DNA of 64,000 nucleotides from an uncultured Sulfitobacter sp. (GCF_947500075.1 NZ_CANMQS010000003.1:124001-188000); one strand, 5' to 3'. Shown: positions 1 to 9,304, counted from the first letter of the stretch. Numbers and translations: made by a program. The notes: generated from the sequence alone by a model not told the origin.

Positions 1-1
1 G

Positions 2-388
2 ATCGGCGCGACCCCCGGAGAGAAAGCGAAAGTGATCCAGTGGGTGATGTTCCAGATGGGTGGGCTTGGTCCGATGTTTGGACAGCTTGGCTTCTTTTAC
101 AAGTTTGCAGGCAGCGAATGGGAGGACAAACGCCCCCAGCAGCGCTACATCGACGAAGGGGAACGCCTGTTGGCCGTGCTGGAAAAGGAGATGGCTGACA
201 AGGAATGGATCGCGGGTGCCTATTCCATTGCGGACATCGCGATTGCGCCCTGGCTGCGTGCGCTGGACTTCTACGGCGCGAAAGAAATCCTGGGCTGGGA
301 TCAGCACCCCAATCTGGTGGCCTATGTTGACCGCTTTGTCGCGCGCCCTGCTGTCCAGATTGGCCTGGTCACACCGCCAAGGGAATAA
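2..388 (+). CDS. Glutathione S-transferase, C-terminal part (5' end outside window)
   Basis: The frame is open from the first bases of the window, so the N-terminal thioredoxin-like domain lies upstream and is missing. What remains is the all-helical GST C-terminal domain. The segment 'YSIADIAIAPW' is the N-capping box/hydrophobic staple region typical of this fold, and the tail 'HPNLVAYVDRFVARPAVQ' is also characteristic. It most resembles the YghU/YfcG-like (nu-class) bacterial GSTs, which act as glutathione-dependent disulfide reductases. That subgroup call is inferred from the C-terminus only. The gene ends 19 bp before the convergent GMC oxidoreductase stop. Confidence 0.85.
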   Translation: MGATPGEKAKVIQWVMFQMGGLGPMFGQLGFFYKFAGSEWEDKRPQQRYIDEGERLLAVLEKEMADKEWIAGAYSIADIAIAPWLRALDFYGAKEILGWDQHPNLVAYVDRFVARPAVQIGLVTPPRE

Positions 389-407
389 GCCGCCCGGCGC
401 CGGGAGG

Positions 408-2009
408 CTAGCTGCGCATCCCGGCGGCAATCTTTTCCGCGATCATGATGGTGGGCGCATTGGTATTGCCGCCCACCAGACGTGGCATCACGCTGGCATC
501 GACAACCCGCAATCCGTCCACGCCATGCACCCGCGCCTGACTGTCCACAACAGCCATGTCGTCCTTGCCCATCTTGCAGGTCCCCACCGGGTGATAGATC
601 GTGTCAGCCCGTTTGCGAATGTCCGCTTCCAGCGCGCTGTCGCTGCCGTCATGGGCATAAAGCTGTTTGCCCCGCCAGGGATCAAGCGGCGGCGCGGTCA
701 GGATATTCTCCATCTGCCGCGCGCCTTTCATCAACAACGCCAGATCCCGTTTGTCAGACAGGTACTGTGGATCAATTCGAGGTGCCGCACCCGGCTTTGC
801 CGACGTCAGCCCGACCGTGCCGCGTGTGTGGGGACGCAACACGCAGACATGGCAGGAAAAGCCAAATGGCAGGTGGATCTTGCGCATGTGGTCATCCACG
901 ATGCCCACCACAAAATGCAGTTGCAGGTCCGGGCGATCCAATGACGGATCAGATTTGAAGAAAGCGCCACCTTCCGCAAACGGCGTGGCAAAGTGGCCGG
1001 TGCCATCCTTGCGCCACTGCATCCCCGCCTTGAATAGCTGTCCAAGACCCTTGGGTGTCAGACCCACGACATCCTGCCGCTTGGAATGATAGCTCATCAC
1101 GTAATCAAGGTGGTCCTGCAGGTTTTGCCCAACACCCGGCAACTCGTGATGGACCGGCAGGCCATGCCCGCTGATTTCGTCAGCTGGGCCAATCCCGCTG
1201 AGCATCAGTAACTGGGGCGAACCAAAGGCGCCCGCGCTCAGGATCACTTCCTGCGCGGCTTCGATCACCTGCACCCGCCCGATGCGGCGCACCTCCACGC
1301 CCGTGGCACGACCGTCCTGCATCACGATGCGCTGCGCCTGTGCCTTGGTGAGGATCGTCAGGTTCGGACGGTGGCGCACATCGCGGTTGAGGTAGGCCGC
1401 AGCGGCAGAGCAGCGCTCCCCCTTGGCGGCGCCATTGTGGAACTGTGTGACCTGATAGTAACCCGCGCCTTCCTGCGTCGGCCCATTGAAATCGGCGGTC
1501 TCGCGGACCTGTTGTTCCCCTGCGGCGTCGATGAAAGCGCGGGTAATCGCGCGGGGGGCGGATTGGTCGGCCACTTGCAGCGGTCCATCACCGCCGTGCA
1601 GATCGTTCACACCGCGCACATTGCCTTCGGATTTCTTGAAATACGGCAGGACAGACTGCCAATCCCAGCCGTCACAGCCCATGTCGGCCCATTCGTCATA
1701 GTCCTGTCTGTGCCCCCGCACATAGAGCATCGCATTGATCGCCGACGATCCCCCCAGGGCCTTGCCGCGTGGCTGGAACCCGCGCCGCCCGTTCAGACCC
1801 GGCTGCGGTTCGGTCTGAAATGCCCAGTTGTTGATCTTGGGTCGGCCGGAAACCATCGCCGCCACCAGTGCAGGCGCGCGGATGAAGATGTCACGGCCAT
1901 TGCCGCCTGCTTCGATCAGACAGACGGAGGTGTTTGGATCCTCGCTCAGCCGTGCAGCCATCACACAGCCAGCTGATCCCCCTCCGACGATTACAAAATC
2001 GAATTTCAT
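408..2009 (-). CDS. GMC family FAD-dependent oxidoreductase (choline/alcohol dehydrogenase-like)
   Basis: A 533-residue flavoprotein of normal length for the glucose-methanol-choline oxidoreductase family. The N-terminus has the FAD-binding dinucleotide fold (GGGSAG at residues 9-14). Near the C-terminus are 'HPVGTCKMG' and 'GGNTNAPT', which hold the family catalytic His and its Asn partner. It should oxidise an alcohol to an aldehyde in the cytoplasm. The substrate cannot be read from sequence; choline dehydrogenase BetA is the nearest familiar relative, but there are no betaine genes here. I chose ATG at 2009 because GGGGGAG lies six bases upstream; the open frame runs seven codons further. 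Confidence 0.9.
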   Translation of the reverse strand: MKFDFVIVGGGSAGCVMAARLSEDPNTSVCLIEAGGNGRDIFIRAPALVAAMVSGRPKINNWAFQTEPQPGLNGRRGFQPRGKALGGSSAINAMLYVRGHRQDYDEWADMGCDGWDWQSVLPYFKKSEGNVRGVNDLHGGDGPLQVADQSAPRAITRAFIDAAGEQQVRETADFNGPTQEGAGYYQVTQFHNGAAKGERCSAAAAYLNRDVRHRPNLTILTKAQAQRIVMQDGRATGVEVRRIGRVQVIEAAQEVILSAGAFGSPQLLMLSGIGPADEISGHGLPVHHELPGVGQNLQDHLDYVMSYHSKRQDVVGLTPKGLGQLFKAGMQWRKDGTGHFATPFAEGGAFFKSDPSLDRPDLQLHFVVGIVDDHMRKIHLPFGFSCHVCVLRPHTRGTVGLTSAKPGAAPRIDPQYLSDKRDLALLMKGARQMENILTAPPLDPWRGKQLYAHDGSDSALEADIRKRADTIYHPVGTCKMGKDDMAVVDSQARVHGVDGLRVVDASVMPRLVGGNTNAPTIMIAEKIAAGMRS

Positions 2010-2069
2010 GGCGCGCTCCCCCGTTTTCACAAAGGTACGCTGCCGCCTTCATCTTTGCAAAGCGGTGTT

Positions 2070-2519
2070 TCAGGCCGGCAGTTTACCAGTCAGGACATAG
2101 CGCAAAATCTGCACCACCTGCCCCGGCTCCGAGGCAACGGCAAGCGCGGCCGCATCGACTTCTTTCAAGGCATGCGCATGATCGGGGCCATGCAGAATGA
2201 TCAGCGATTTGCCAAGCGCCGCAGCATAACCTGCATCAAACGCAGCATTCCACTGTTTGTATTGCTCCCCGAAACGCACAACGACGACGTCGGCCTTTTC
2301 AATGCCCTTGCGGGTCCGGATCGCATTGACCTGCGCGCCTTTGCGGTCATGCCAGAACTTGTCCGGCTCTGCCCCCAGGATCGCCACGCCGCAGTCGTCG
2401 CTGGCGGCATGATCTGTCACCGGGCTGTTGAAAGTGATGCCCAGCCCCTGTGCTCCTTCAGTGATCTGTTCGCGCCAATCGGTGTGTATTTCACCGGACA
2501 AGTAGACATTGAGGGTCAT
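2070..2519 (-). CDS. YtoQ family protein
   Basis: A 149-residue protein starting 'MTLNVYLSGEIHTDWRE', the hallmark of the YtoQ family, which resembles nucleoside 2-deoxyribosyltransferases. Further family-like segments are 'SPVTDHAASDD', 'ADVVVVRFGEQYKQWNAAFDAGYA' split around a central strand, and 'GKSLIILHG'. The biochemical role of YtoQ proteins is not established. ATG at 2519 is preferred because GGAGA lies just upstream; a second in-frame ATG four codons earlier lacks a good ribosome site. It lies downstream of the methyltransferase, separated by a 174 bp gap with interlocking inverted repeats. Confidence 0.85.
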   Translation of the reverse strand: MTLNVYLSGEIHTDWREQITEGAQGLGITFNSPVTDHAASDDCGVAILGAEPDKFWHDRKGAQVNAIRTRKGIEKADVVVVRFGEQYKQWNAAFDAGYAAALGKSLIILHGPDHAHALKEVDAAALAVASEPGQVVQILRYVLTGKLPA

Positions 2520-2551
2520 CGTGTTCTCCATTTATTGCTGTGACTGAGGTG

Positions 2552-2634
2552 GGGCAGCCCGCGCGGCTGACAAGGCCTGATCAGAACGCCATTGTCCAGA
2601 AAAGCGGCTGCCCTTTCGCTGCAAGACTGGACAA
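2552..2634. other. Interlocking inverted repeats in a 174 bp intergenic region
   Basis: Two perfect 8 bp inverted repeats are interleaved. GGGCAGCC (2552-2559) pairs with GGCTGCCC (2606-2613), and TTGTCCAG (2592-2599) pairs with CTGGACAA (2627-2634). A local CAGCC/GGCTG hairpin (2555-2569) competes with the first. The order A-B-A'-B' allows either a pseudoknot or mutually exclusive hairpins. The element lies between the methyltransferase stop and the YtoQ start. There is no U-tract on the minus strand, so a simple terminator is not obvious. Confidence 0.4.
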
Positions 2635-2693
2635 AGCAAGGCTCTGCACAAGTGGACCCCATTTTACAGCAGAGGCGCATTTGAGCAGGTCCA

Positions 2694-3329
2694 TCAATCC
2701 CGTCTGCGGGCGACAATGTAGCGGCTTATCGCGGGGAAGCTGCTGACTTCAACAAGGTCAAATCCTGCCGCTTCGATTTTCTGTTCCAGTTCCGCAAAGC
2801 TGAAGAACCGCACAAAGGGCGCGAAACCGAACAGCCGCATCACGGGGATCATGGCGCGGAAAACGAACCGTTTGATGCCGATGGACGGCTCCCCCAGACA
2901 GGGCGTCTTGGAGATAAGCAACGCACCCGGTGCCAGATTCCTTTGCAGGTCTGTGAGGATGCCGTCGAAATCCTCCGTCAGGTGAAAGATGTTGAACCCC
3001 AGCACCGCGTCGTATCCTGCTGCGCTCTGCGCTGACTGTCGGGCTGTTGCGACGTCAAAACTGGCGTTCTGCGCGCCTTCCGCTTCTGCTTTCCCCGCCG
3101 CGATGCCGACCATAGCCGGAGAGATGTCCGTGCCTGTGATCCTGCCCACATCAGTAGCCAGCAGCAGCGCTGTCGATCCGGTGCCGCAACCGACTTCCAA
3201 CACCCGGTCCTGCGCGGTCAGATAACTGCGGGTCCGGCCCAGCGTGTATTCGTAGGCTTCCATATCCTTGATCGGTGATTTGGCGTATTTGGGCGCGACC
3301 TTGTCCCAGAATTTTGCTGCATGTGTCAT
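2694..3329 (-). CDS. Class I SAM-dependent methyltransferase
   Basis: A 211-residue protein with the Rossmann-fold SAM-binding motif I 'VLEVGCGTGS' near residue 43. The acidic end of strand 2 follows ('GTDISPAMV'), then a motif corresponding to post-I/IV ('YDAVLGFNIFHL'). The substrate is unknown; the C-terminal 'FSFAELEQKIEAAGFDLVEVSSF' is typical of small-molecule or lipid methyltransferases. ATG at 3329 was chosen because AAGGAGAA sits seven bases upstream; the open frame extends 19 codons further. It is divergent from a LysR regulator 84 bp away, which may control it. Confidence 0.85.
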   Translation of the reverse strand: MTHAAKFWDKVAPKYAKSPIKDMEAYEYTLGRTRSYLTAQDRVLEVGCGTGSTALLLATDVGRITGTDISPAMVGIAAGKAEAEGAQNASFDVATARQSAQSAAGYDAVLGFNIFHLTEDFDGILTDLQRNLAPGALLISKTPCLGEPSIGIKRFVFRAMIPVMRLFGFAPFVRFFSFAELEQKIEAAGFDLVEVSSFPAISRYIVARRRD

Positions 3330-3359
3330 ATCGTTCTCCTTCGCCAAACCCTCTAAACC

Positions 3360-3418
3360 CGTATGGAAAACTTCTGAATTGACCAAATTTGCAACCTATA
3401 TATACGTTTTCGTATGGA
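3360..3418. promoter_or_regulatory. Candidate operator between methyltransferase and LysR gene
   Basis: The 84 bp divergent region is AT-rich. It carries the inverted repeat ATACG-TTTT-CGTAT (3402-3415), which overlaps the LysR start codon, and two direct copies of CGTATGGA (3360-3367 and 3411-3418). A TATATA stretch lies just before the palindrome. The position suits autoregulation by the LysR protein, but binding is inferred. Confidence 0.4.
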
Positions 3419-4298
3419 TAGAGAGGCTGACCAACCAGACTGGAACCACCTGCATGCCTTTCTGGTCACTGTGGAACAAGGGTCTTTGTCCGCGGCGGCA
3501 CGCAGCCTCGGGCTGACCCAACCTACCCTCAGCCGGCAAGTCAGTGCGCTTGAGGAATCGTTGTCTTTGATGCTGTTTGAACGCAACGGCAAGCGTCTGA
3601 CTTTGACCGACGCAGGCCGCGAACTGGTGAACAGCGCAAAGGACATGGGCCGCGCGGCAGAGCGGTTGTCGCTCACCGCAAGTGGACAGCGGTCCGGGCT
3701 GCGCGGGCTGGTGCGGATCACCGCAAGCGATGTGACCTCTGCCTATCTGTTGCCGGATGTGATCCGCAAACTCAGGGTGCAAGCGCCGCAAATTTCGGTT
3801 GAGATTGTCGCGACCGACAGCATTCAGGACCTGATGCTGCGCGATGCCGATATTGCGGTGCGCCATGTGCGGCCCGAACAACCCAATCTTGTTGCCCGCC
3901 TGCTGTCAGAGAAGTCAGGCCATTTCTATGCCGCCTCAAGCTACCTTGAGGCGCGCGGGCGGCCCGCTGACATCAGCGATCTGGTGCAACATGACTGGGT
4001 CGCCATGGGGGACGTTGACCGCATGCGCGCCTATATGGACGGCATGGGCGTGCCCCTGCCCGCCGAGGTATTTCGCCTGAATTCCGAAAACTCCCTTGTT
4101 GCGTGGGAGATGGTCAAAGCCGGGATGGGCATTGGGCCGATGGATGATGAGATCGCCGGTCTCAGCCCCGGATTGGAGCGGGTCTTGCCGCAGGCGTTGC
4201 AGGTCACGTTTCCGGTCTGGCTGGTGACGCACCGAGAAATTCACACCAGCCCGCGCATCAGGCTGGTGTATGATCTTCTGGCCGACGGGCTGGGTTAG
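3414..4298 (+). CDS. LysR family transcriptional regulator
   Basis: A 294-residue protein with an N-terminal winged helix-turn-helix (about residues 11-68: 'FLVTVEQGSLSAAARSLG', then 'TQPTLSRQVSALE') and a C-terminal periplasmic-binding-like effector domain (about 95-290). The effector is unknown. There is no Shine-Dalgarno sequence before the ATG and no alternative start before the HTH, so the message may be leaderless or weakly initiated. It is divergent from the methyltransferase, the most likely target. Its stop codon overlaps the convergent pheT stop by a few bases. Confidence 0.9.
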   Translation: MDREADQPDWNHLHAFLVTVEQGSLSAAARSLGLTQPTLSRQVSALEESLSLMLFERNGKRLTLTDAGRELVNSAKDMGRAAERLSLTASGQRSGLRGLVRITASDVTSAYLLPDVIRKLRVQAPQISVEIVATDSIQDLMLRDADIAVRHVRPEQPNLVARLLSEKSGHFYAASSYLEARGRPADISDLVQHDWVAMGDVDRMRAYMDGMGVPLPAEVFRLNSENSLVAWEMVKAGMGIGPMDDEIAGLSPGLERVLPQALQVTFPVWLVTHREIHTSPRIRLVYDLLADGLG

Positions 4299-6694
4299 CC
4301 GCGCAGCGTGCCACCGGTGGCTTTGGTCACCTTCTCCACCACCTTGGCGGCAACGGCTTCGATGTCCTTGTCCTTCAGCGTCGCCTCGGTCGGTTGCAGG
4401 CGCACGGTGATGGCGAGGGATTTCTTGCCTTCGCCAAGGCTGCCACCAATGAACTCATCAAACACGCGCACATCCGTGATCAGCGCCTTGTCCGCGCCCT
4501 GAGCGGCGTTAACCAGCGTGAGCGCATCAACGTCCGCATCCACAACAAAGGCAAAGTCCCGCTCCACCGCCTGCAAATCGCTCAGCGTGAGCGCGGGACG
4601 GGTGGCACCGGATTTGCGCGGCATCGGGATCTCATCTGGCCATAGGGTGAAAGCCATCGCAGGGCCTTTCACATCCAGCGCCTTCAGTATCTTGGGGTGC
4701 ACTTCACCAAAGATGCCCAGCACCTTTTTGGGGCCAAGGCAGATTTTGCCATGTCGCCCCGGATGCCAGCTGTCGTCGGCACCGCGCAGGATCTGCACCT
4801 TGGCGGGTGCGCCCATGGCGGCCAGCACGGCTTCGGCATCGGCTTTCACATCATAGACGTCTGCGGCGCGCGATGTGCCGTGTACGTCCTTGGGTCCGGT
4901 GCGCCCGACCATAAGGCCGGTGACCATGTTCTGCTGCTCCCCCGGCTCCCCGCCAACAAAAGCAGGGCCAACCTCGAACAACATCACATCGGCAAACCCA
5001 CGCGCCTGATTGCGGGCAGCGGCCTGCAACAGACCGGGCAGCAACGCGGGGCGCATGTGGCTCATGTCGCTGCTGATCGGGTTTTCGAGCATCGTTGCGT
5101 CATCCCCCCCGCCGAAGAGACTGGCGGCAGCCTGATCGATGAAGCTGTAGGTCACGCATTCATGATAGCCCAGTGCCGCACAGGCCCGGCGGGCAGCGGT
5201 TTCGCGGCGCTGTTTCGGAGACAGGATCGGGCGCGGTACGCCATCCGTTAGGCGCGGCAAGGGGCGGCCTTCCAGCTTGGTCAGGGACGCGATGCGGGCG
5301 ACTTCTTCGACCAGATCAGCTTCGCCCTGCACATCGGGACGCCAGCTGGGCACATGGGCCATGTCACCTTCCATGGTGAAGCCAAGTGCGGTGAGTGTTT
5401 CGCGCTGGGTGTCCGCCGGGATCGTCATGCCGACCAGCGACTGGACCCGGTCCGTATCCAGCTTGTAGGCGCGTGCGGTGTCTGGAATTGCCCCTGCAAC
5501 CACCACCTCTGACGCCTCACCGCCCGCATGATCCATGATCATCCGGGTCGCGTGCTCGATGCCATGCGGCGTCCACGCGGGATCAATGCCCCGCTCGAAC
5601 CGGTAGCGCGCGTCAGAGTTGATCTTCAGGGCGCGGCCCGTGTAGGCGGTTCGGATCGGGTCAAAATACGCGGCCTCGATGAAGACATTCACCGTCTCCT
5701 CGGTACAGCCAGACGGCAGACCGCCCATGACGCCGCCGATGCTCTCCACACCGTTTGCGTCTGAAATCAGGGTCATGCCTTCGTCGAAGGTGTATGCCTT
5801 CTCATCCAGACCCATCAGCGTCTCACCCCCCTTGGCGCGATGGACGCGCAGGGCGTTGCCCGCGATCTTGTCCGCGTCAAAGACGTGCAGGGGACGGTTG
5901 CGGTCGTAGGTGAAGAAGTTGGTCACATCCACGAGGAAAGAAATCGGACGCAACCCGATGGCGCGCAGGGCGTCTTGCAACCATGCTGGCGACGGGCCGT
6001 TCTTCACACCCCTGATCACGCGGCCATAGAAAACCGGGCATTGCTCCAAAGTGTCGTCGTCAATGCTGACCGACACGGGACAAGGATAGGTGCCGGGAAC
6101 CGGGTCGGTGTCGCGGTCGATCAACTTGCCCAGCCCGCGTGCGGCCAGATCGCACGCGATGCCACGCACACCCAGCGCATCGGGTCGGTTCGGGGTGATG
6201 GCAATCTCGATCACCGGGTCGACTTTGGACGGGTCATTTTCTGCCAGCCAGTCGATGAACCGGTCACCGACCTTGCCGGAGGGCAGTTCGATGATGCCGT
6301 CATGTTCGTCCGAAAGCTCCAGCTCCCGCTCAGAGGCCATCATGCCGAAACTCTCGATCCCGCGGATCTTGCCCACGCCAATCGTTGTGTCGATGCCGGG
6401 GACATAGACGCCGGGCTTGGCGATGACCACGGTGATGCCTTCGCGCGCATTGGGTGCGCCGCAGATGATCTGCTGGGTGCCTTCGTCCGTCTCCACCTGA
6501 CAGACGCGCAAACGGTCCGCATCGGGGTGTTTTTCCGCCGATTTCACATAGCCCAGCGTAAACGCCGCAAGCCGCGTGGCGCGGTCCTCCACGCCCTCCA
6601 CTTCGAGGCCGAGATCGGTCAGCGTCTCGGTGATGTCGTCAAGCGTGGCAGTGGTCTCAAGATGGGATTTGAGCCAGGACAGGGTGAATTTCAT
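4295..6694 (-). CDS. pheT: Phenylalanine--tRNA ligase beta subunit
   Basis: A 799-residue subunit of the cytoplasmic alpha2-beta2 phenylalanyl-tRNA synthetase. Visible parts in order are an N-terminal start 'MKFTLSWLKSHLE', the tRNA-binding OB domain (about 40-150, including 'CGAPNAREG'), the B3/B4 editing region, the B5 DNA-binding-like domain (about 400-480), the catalytic-like core, and the ferredoxin-fold anticodon-binding domain at the C-terminus ('AVERDFAFVVD' onward). ATG at 6694 was chosen because AGGAAG precedes it; the upstream in-frame TTG is less likely. The gene is separated from pheS by two unrelated genes on the same strand. Confidence 0.97.
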   Translation of the reverse strand: MKFTLSWLKSHLETTATLDDITETLTDLGLEVEGVEDRATRLAAFTLGYVKSAEKHPDADRLRVCQVETDEGTQQIICGAPNAREGITVVIAKPGVYVPGIDTTIGVGKIRGIESFGMMASERELELSDEHDGIIELPSGKVGDRFIDWLAENDPSKVDPVIEIAITPNRPDALGVRGIACDLAARGLGKLIDRDTDPVPGTYPCPVSVSIDDDTLEQCPVFYGRVIRGVKNGPSPAWLQDALRAIGLRPISFLVDVTNFFTYDRNRPLHVFDADKIAGNALRVHRAKGGETLMGLDEKAYTFDEGMTLISDANGVESIGGVMGGLPSGCTEETVNVFIEAAYFDPIRTAYTGRALKINSDARYRFERGIDPAWTPHGIEHATRMIMDHAGGEASEVVVAGAIPDTARAYKLDTDRVQSLVGMTIPADTQRETLTALGFTMEGDMAHVPSWRPDVQGEADLVEEVARIASLTKLEGRPLPRLTDGVPRPILSPKQRRETAARRACAALGYHECVTYSFIDQAAASLFGGGDDATMLENPISSDMSHMRPALLPGLLQAAARNQARGFADVMLFEVGPAFVGGEPGEQQNMVTGLMVGRTGPKDVHGTSRAADVYDVKADAEAVLAAMGAPAKVQILRGADDSWHPGRHGKICLGPKKVLGIFGEVHPKILKALDVKGPAMAFTLWPDEIPMPRKSGATRPALTLSDLQAVERDFAFVVDADVDALTLVNAAQGADKALITDVRVFDEFIGGSLGEGKKSLAITVRLQPTEATLKDKDIEAVAAKVVEKVTKATGGTLRG

Positions 6695-6760
6695 CGCGGT
6701 CTTCCTCAAGCGGCGTGTTGGGGAAGGCGGTAGCCTGTTAAGCGCCCGGTTTCAACCGCT

Positions 6761-7552
6761 TCAAGGGTAACGCGGGGTGCGGCCCATGAGTTGATCCAAC
6801 TGCCAGCCGATCCAGCCATGGGGGATGAAATGCCCGCCCGGATGGATGTCGAGCGTAACGGTGCCGCCGTCGCACTCCCATGTGGTGCGTTCCAAGGTCA
6901 GCCAATCCACCGCCTGCCAGGTGCCTTGCGGCTGGCCCTCCGCGCAGCCATAGAGGTCTCGCCAGAGCCTCACCGGGTATGTCGTGTCGCCGTTTGGTCC
7001 GAAGGGGAAGTCCATCACCGCGTCGTCAAGGCCATGCACGTGACGCACCTGCGCGGGGGCTTCGGGGCAATCTTCGGTCTGTCTGAGCGTGCCGGAGATG
7101 GCCAGAAGCGCCGCGACGTCGTTGCCGTTTTCGCAAGCGTAGCGCCACGCCATCGCGGATCCGAAGGAGTAGCCGGAGATATAGATGCGTTCACGATCAA
7201 TGGGATAGCGCTTTGCCGCATCCTCGATCACCGCTGCGGCGAAATCCACATCGGCACTGCGGCCCTGCCAGAAATCCCAGGTCTTGTTGCGGCCATTCGG
7301 CGCCAGCAACAGCACACCGCGACGGCGGGCGTGGCCAGAGATACGCGCGTGGTTCACCGGCAGCGCGCCGGTCCGTTGCCAGCCGTGGAAGTGGACAAGG
7401 ACGGGGAGTGGTGAGGTGCCGTCCCAGTTGTCAGGGGGCAGGACGTGATAGGCGCGGTCGCCGAGGGTGCAGGGGGTTTGTCCTTCGCAGGATTGGGCGA
7501 GGGTGAGGGTTGGCAGAAGAAAAAGGAGAGCGGTCACGAGGATGTACTTCAT
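6761..7552 (-). CDS. Secreted alpha/beta-hydrolase, LpqC/polyhydroxybutyrate depolymerase-like esterase
   Basis: A 263-residue protein with a signal peptide (residues 1 to about 19, ending 'LTLAQ'). The mature region is an esterase of the LpqC/PHB-depolymerase/feruloyl-esterase type: 'LPVLVHFHGW' forms the oxyanion region, 'ISGYSFGSA' is the G-x-S-x-G nucleophile elbow, and 'PGGHFIPHGW' supplies the likely catalytic His. It probably acts in the periplasm or outside the cell on an ester substrate that I cannot name. Several cysteines suggest disulfides. It lies between pheT and a small membrane-protein gene on the same strand. Confidence 0.85.
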   Translation of the reverse strand: MKYILVTALLFLLPTLTLAQSCEGQTPCTLGDRAYHVLPPDNWDGTSPLPVLVHFHGWQRTGALPVNHARISGHARRRGVLLLAPNGRNKTWDFWQGRSADVDFAAAVIEDAAKRYPIDRERIYISGYSFGSAMAWRYACENGNDVAALLAISGTLRQTEDCPEAPAQVRHVHGLDDAVMDFPFGPNGDTTYPVRLWRDLYGCAEGQPQGTWQAVDWLTLERTTWECDGGTVTLDIHPGGHFIPHGWIGWQLDQLMGRTPRYP

Positions 7553-7686
7553 GGGTGGGAGGTTAGCGAAAGAAGCGGTGATGTCACGTCGGAAGGACGC
7601 CGCTCCGGTTCACGTCTTGCTGAAGCGCAACCTTCATCACAAAAGCAAACACGCGCCGTGCCGGGCATCATGCTTGCAGCGTTTCG

Positions 7687-8097
7687 CTAAGCCTGCGGCG
7701 TGTGTGTAGGATGATCCTCTGACGGTTCGAACTGCTGTGCTGCCCGCAAGCACATCTTCCTTGCCCGGAGATAACTGCGCGGCAAAGGTTCTCCGCGTAC
7801 CCGCGCCAGATGTTCCTGCAAGACTGTGCACATGATCAACGAACGATCAGCGCTGCGGCTGCTTGCCCTTACGCGCGGGCGTCCTTCAAGGTAGCTTGCA
7901 ACAACAGCCAGATTGCGCACATAGGCCACTTCCAGTTGCTCTTCCGAAAGACCTGCTGTCCCGCGCGCAAAATACGCGCGCAGACGCCAGTCCTGAGTGA
8001 TTGAGAGACATACAAACAGAATGCAGAGGTTAACCCAGACGGCAATGAACAGAGGGAAGGTCCAAGGACTTACCAAAAAGTCCGCGACCAACCCCAT
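7687..8097 (-). CDS. Hypothetical membrane protein between pheS and pheT
   Basis: A 136-residue protein with one hydrophobic helix near the N-terminus (about residues 12-33, 'FPLFIAVWVNLCILFVCLS'), followed by a basic soluble region with many Arg residues. I recognise no domain. The ATG lies only three bases after the pheS stop, consistent with translational coupling in the pheS transcript. This placement, and the lack of a competing frame, support it as a real gene. It could be a small membrane-anchored cytoplasmic protein. Confidence 0.65.
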   Translation of the reverse strand: MGLVADFLVSPWTFPLFIAVWVNLCILFVCLSITQDWRLRAYFARGTAGLSEEQLEVAYVRNLAVVASYLEGRPRVRASSRSADRSLIMCTVLQEHLARVRGEPLPRSYLRARKMCLRAAQQFEPSEDHPTHTPQA

Positions 8098-8100
8098 CGA

Positions 8101-9174
8101 TTACCTACTCAACCCACCATGCAAGTTCGGCTGGTCCAGCGCCGCGAACCCATAGTGCCGCAACCACCGCAGATCACTGTCGAAAAACGCCCGCAGATCC
8201 GGCACGCCATACTTCAGCATCGCAATCCGGTCGATCCCCATCCCAAAGGCAAAACCCTGCCATTCCGCCGGATCTATCCCGCCGGCCTGCAACACCTTGG
8301 GATGCACCATGCCGCTGCCCAGAACCTCCAGCCAGCCATCGCCCTCACCGATCCGAAGCTGCCCGTCGACCCATGAACATTGGATGTCCACCTCAGCCGA
8401 TGGCTCCGTGAAGGGGAAGTGAGACGCGCGAAAGCGGGTCTTGATGCCGTCAATCTCGAAGAACGCGGCAAAGAATTCCTCCAGCACCCATTTGAGGTTC
8501 GCCATGGAGATGTCTTTATCAATTGCCAGCCCCTCGACCTGATGGAACATCGGCGTGTGGGTCTGGTCGTAATCCGCACGGTACACACCACCGGGACAGA
8601 TGATGCGCAGCGGTGCGCCCTCTTTCTCCATCGTGCGGATCTGCACGGGCGACGTATGGGTGCGCAGCACGTGGGGCGGACGGTTATCACCCTCCGCGCG
8701 GTGCATATAGAAGGTGTCCATCTCCGCCCGTGCGGGATGGTGGCCGGGGATGTTGAGCGCGTCGAAGTTGTACCAGTCCGTATCAATGCGCGGGCCCTCG
8801 GCCACGGAAAACCCGATCTCTGCAAAGATCGCGGTCAGTTCTTCGGTCACCTGGCTGACCGGGTGCAGGGTCCCCGCCGACCGGTTGCGACCGGGCAGCG
8901 TGACATCCAGCCATTCCGCACGCAGCCGCTCATCCAATGCGGCATCTGCCAGACCCGCCTTCTTGGCGGCGAGCGCCGAATTGATCTCGTCTTTCAACGC
9001 ATTCAGCGCAGGGCCGGCCACCTGCCGCTCTTCCGGGGTCATTTTGCCCAGTTCGCGCATTTTCAAAGCCACTTCACCCTTCTTGCCAACGGCGGCAAGG
9101 CGGATGTCTTCCAGGGCTGCTTCATCTGCGGCATCCGCAATCTGGCCAAGGTATTTCTGCTTGAGATCGTCCAT
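8101..9174 (-). CDS. pheS: Phenylalanine--tRNA ligase alpha subunit
   Basis: A 357-residue catalytic subunit of phenylalanyl-tRNA synthetase, of normal length. The N-terminal coiled coil ('[19 protein letters not shown]' onward) is followed by the class II catalytic core. Motif 2 lies around '[16 protein letters not shown]' and motif 3 around '[18 protein letters not shown]'. The 'PVSQVTEEL' segment is typical of bacterial PheS. GGAAG lies upstream of the ATG. Its stop is followed immediately by a small membrane-protein gene rather than by pheT. Confidence 0.97.
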   Translation of the reverse strand: MDDLKQKYLGQIADAADEAALEDIRLAAVGKKGEVALKMRELGKMTPEERQVAGPALNALKDEINSALAAKKAGLADAALDERLRAEWLDVTLPGRNRSAGTLHPVSQVTEELTAIFAEIGFSVAEGPRIDTDWYNFDALNIPGHHPARAEMDTFYMHRAEGDNRPPHVLRTHTSPVQIRTMEKEGAPLRIICPGGVYRADYDQTHTPMFHQVEGLAIDKDISMANLKWVLEEFFAAFFEIDGIKTRFRASHFPFTEPSAEVDIQCSWVDGQLRIGEGDGWLEVLGSGMVHPKVLQAGGIDPAEWQGFAFGMGIDRIAMLKYGVPDLRAFFDSDLRWLRHYGFAALDQPNLHGGLSR

Positions 9175-9304
9175 GAGGCATCTTCCGTCTTATTTGGCTG
9201 CTCTGCTACCACAGTGCCGCCAGAAGGCAAGATGCCCGCGGCGTTGGACAGTCTGTCGCGCGTTCCCTAACGTCAGAAGATCAATTGACCCAAGGGAGGA
9301 AACA

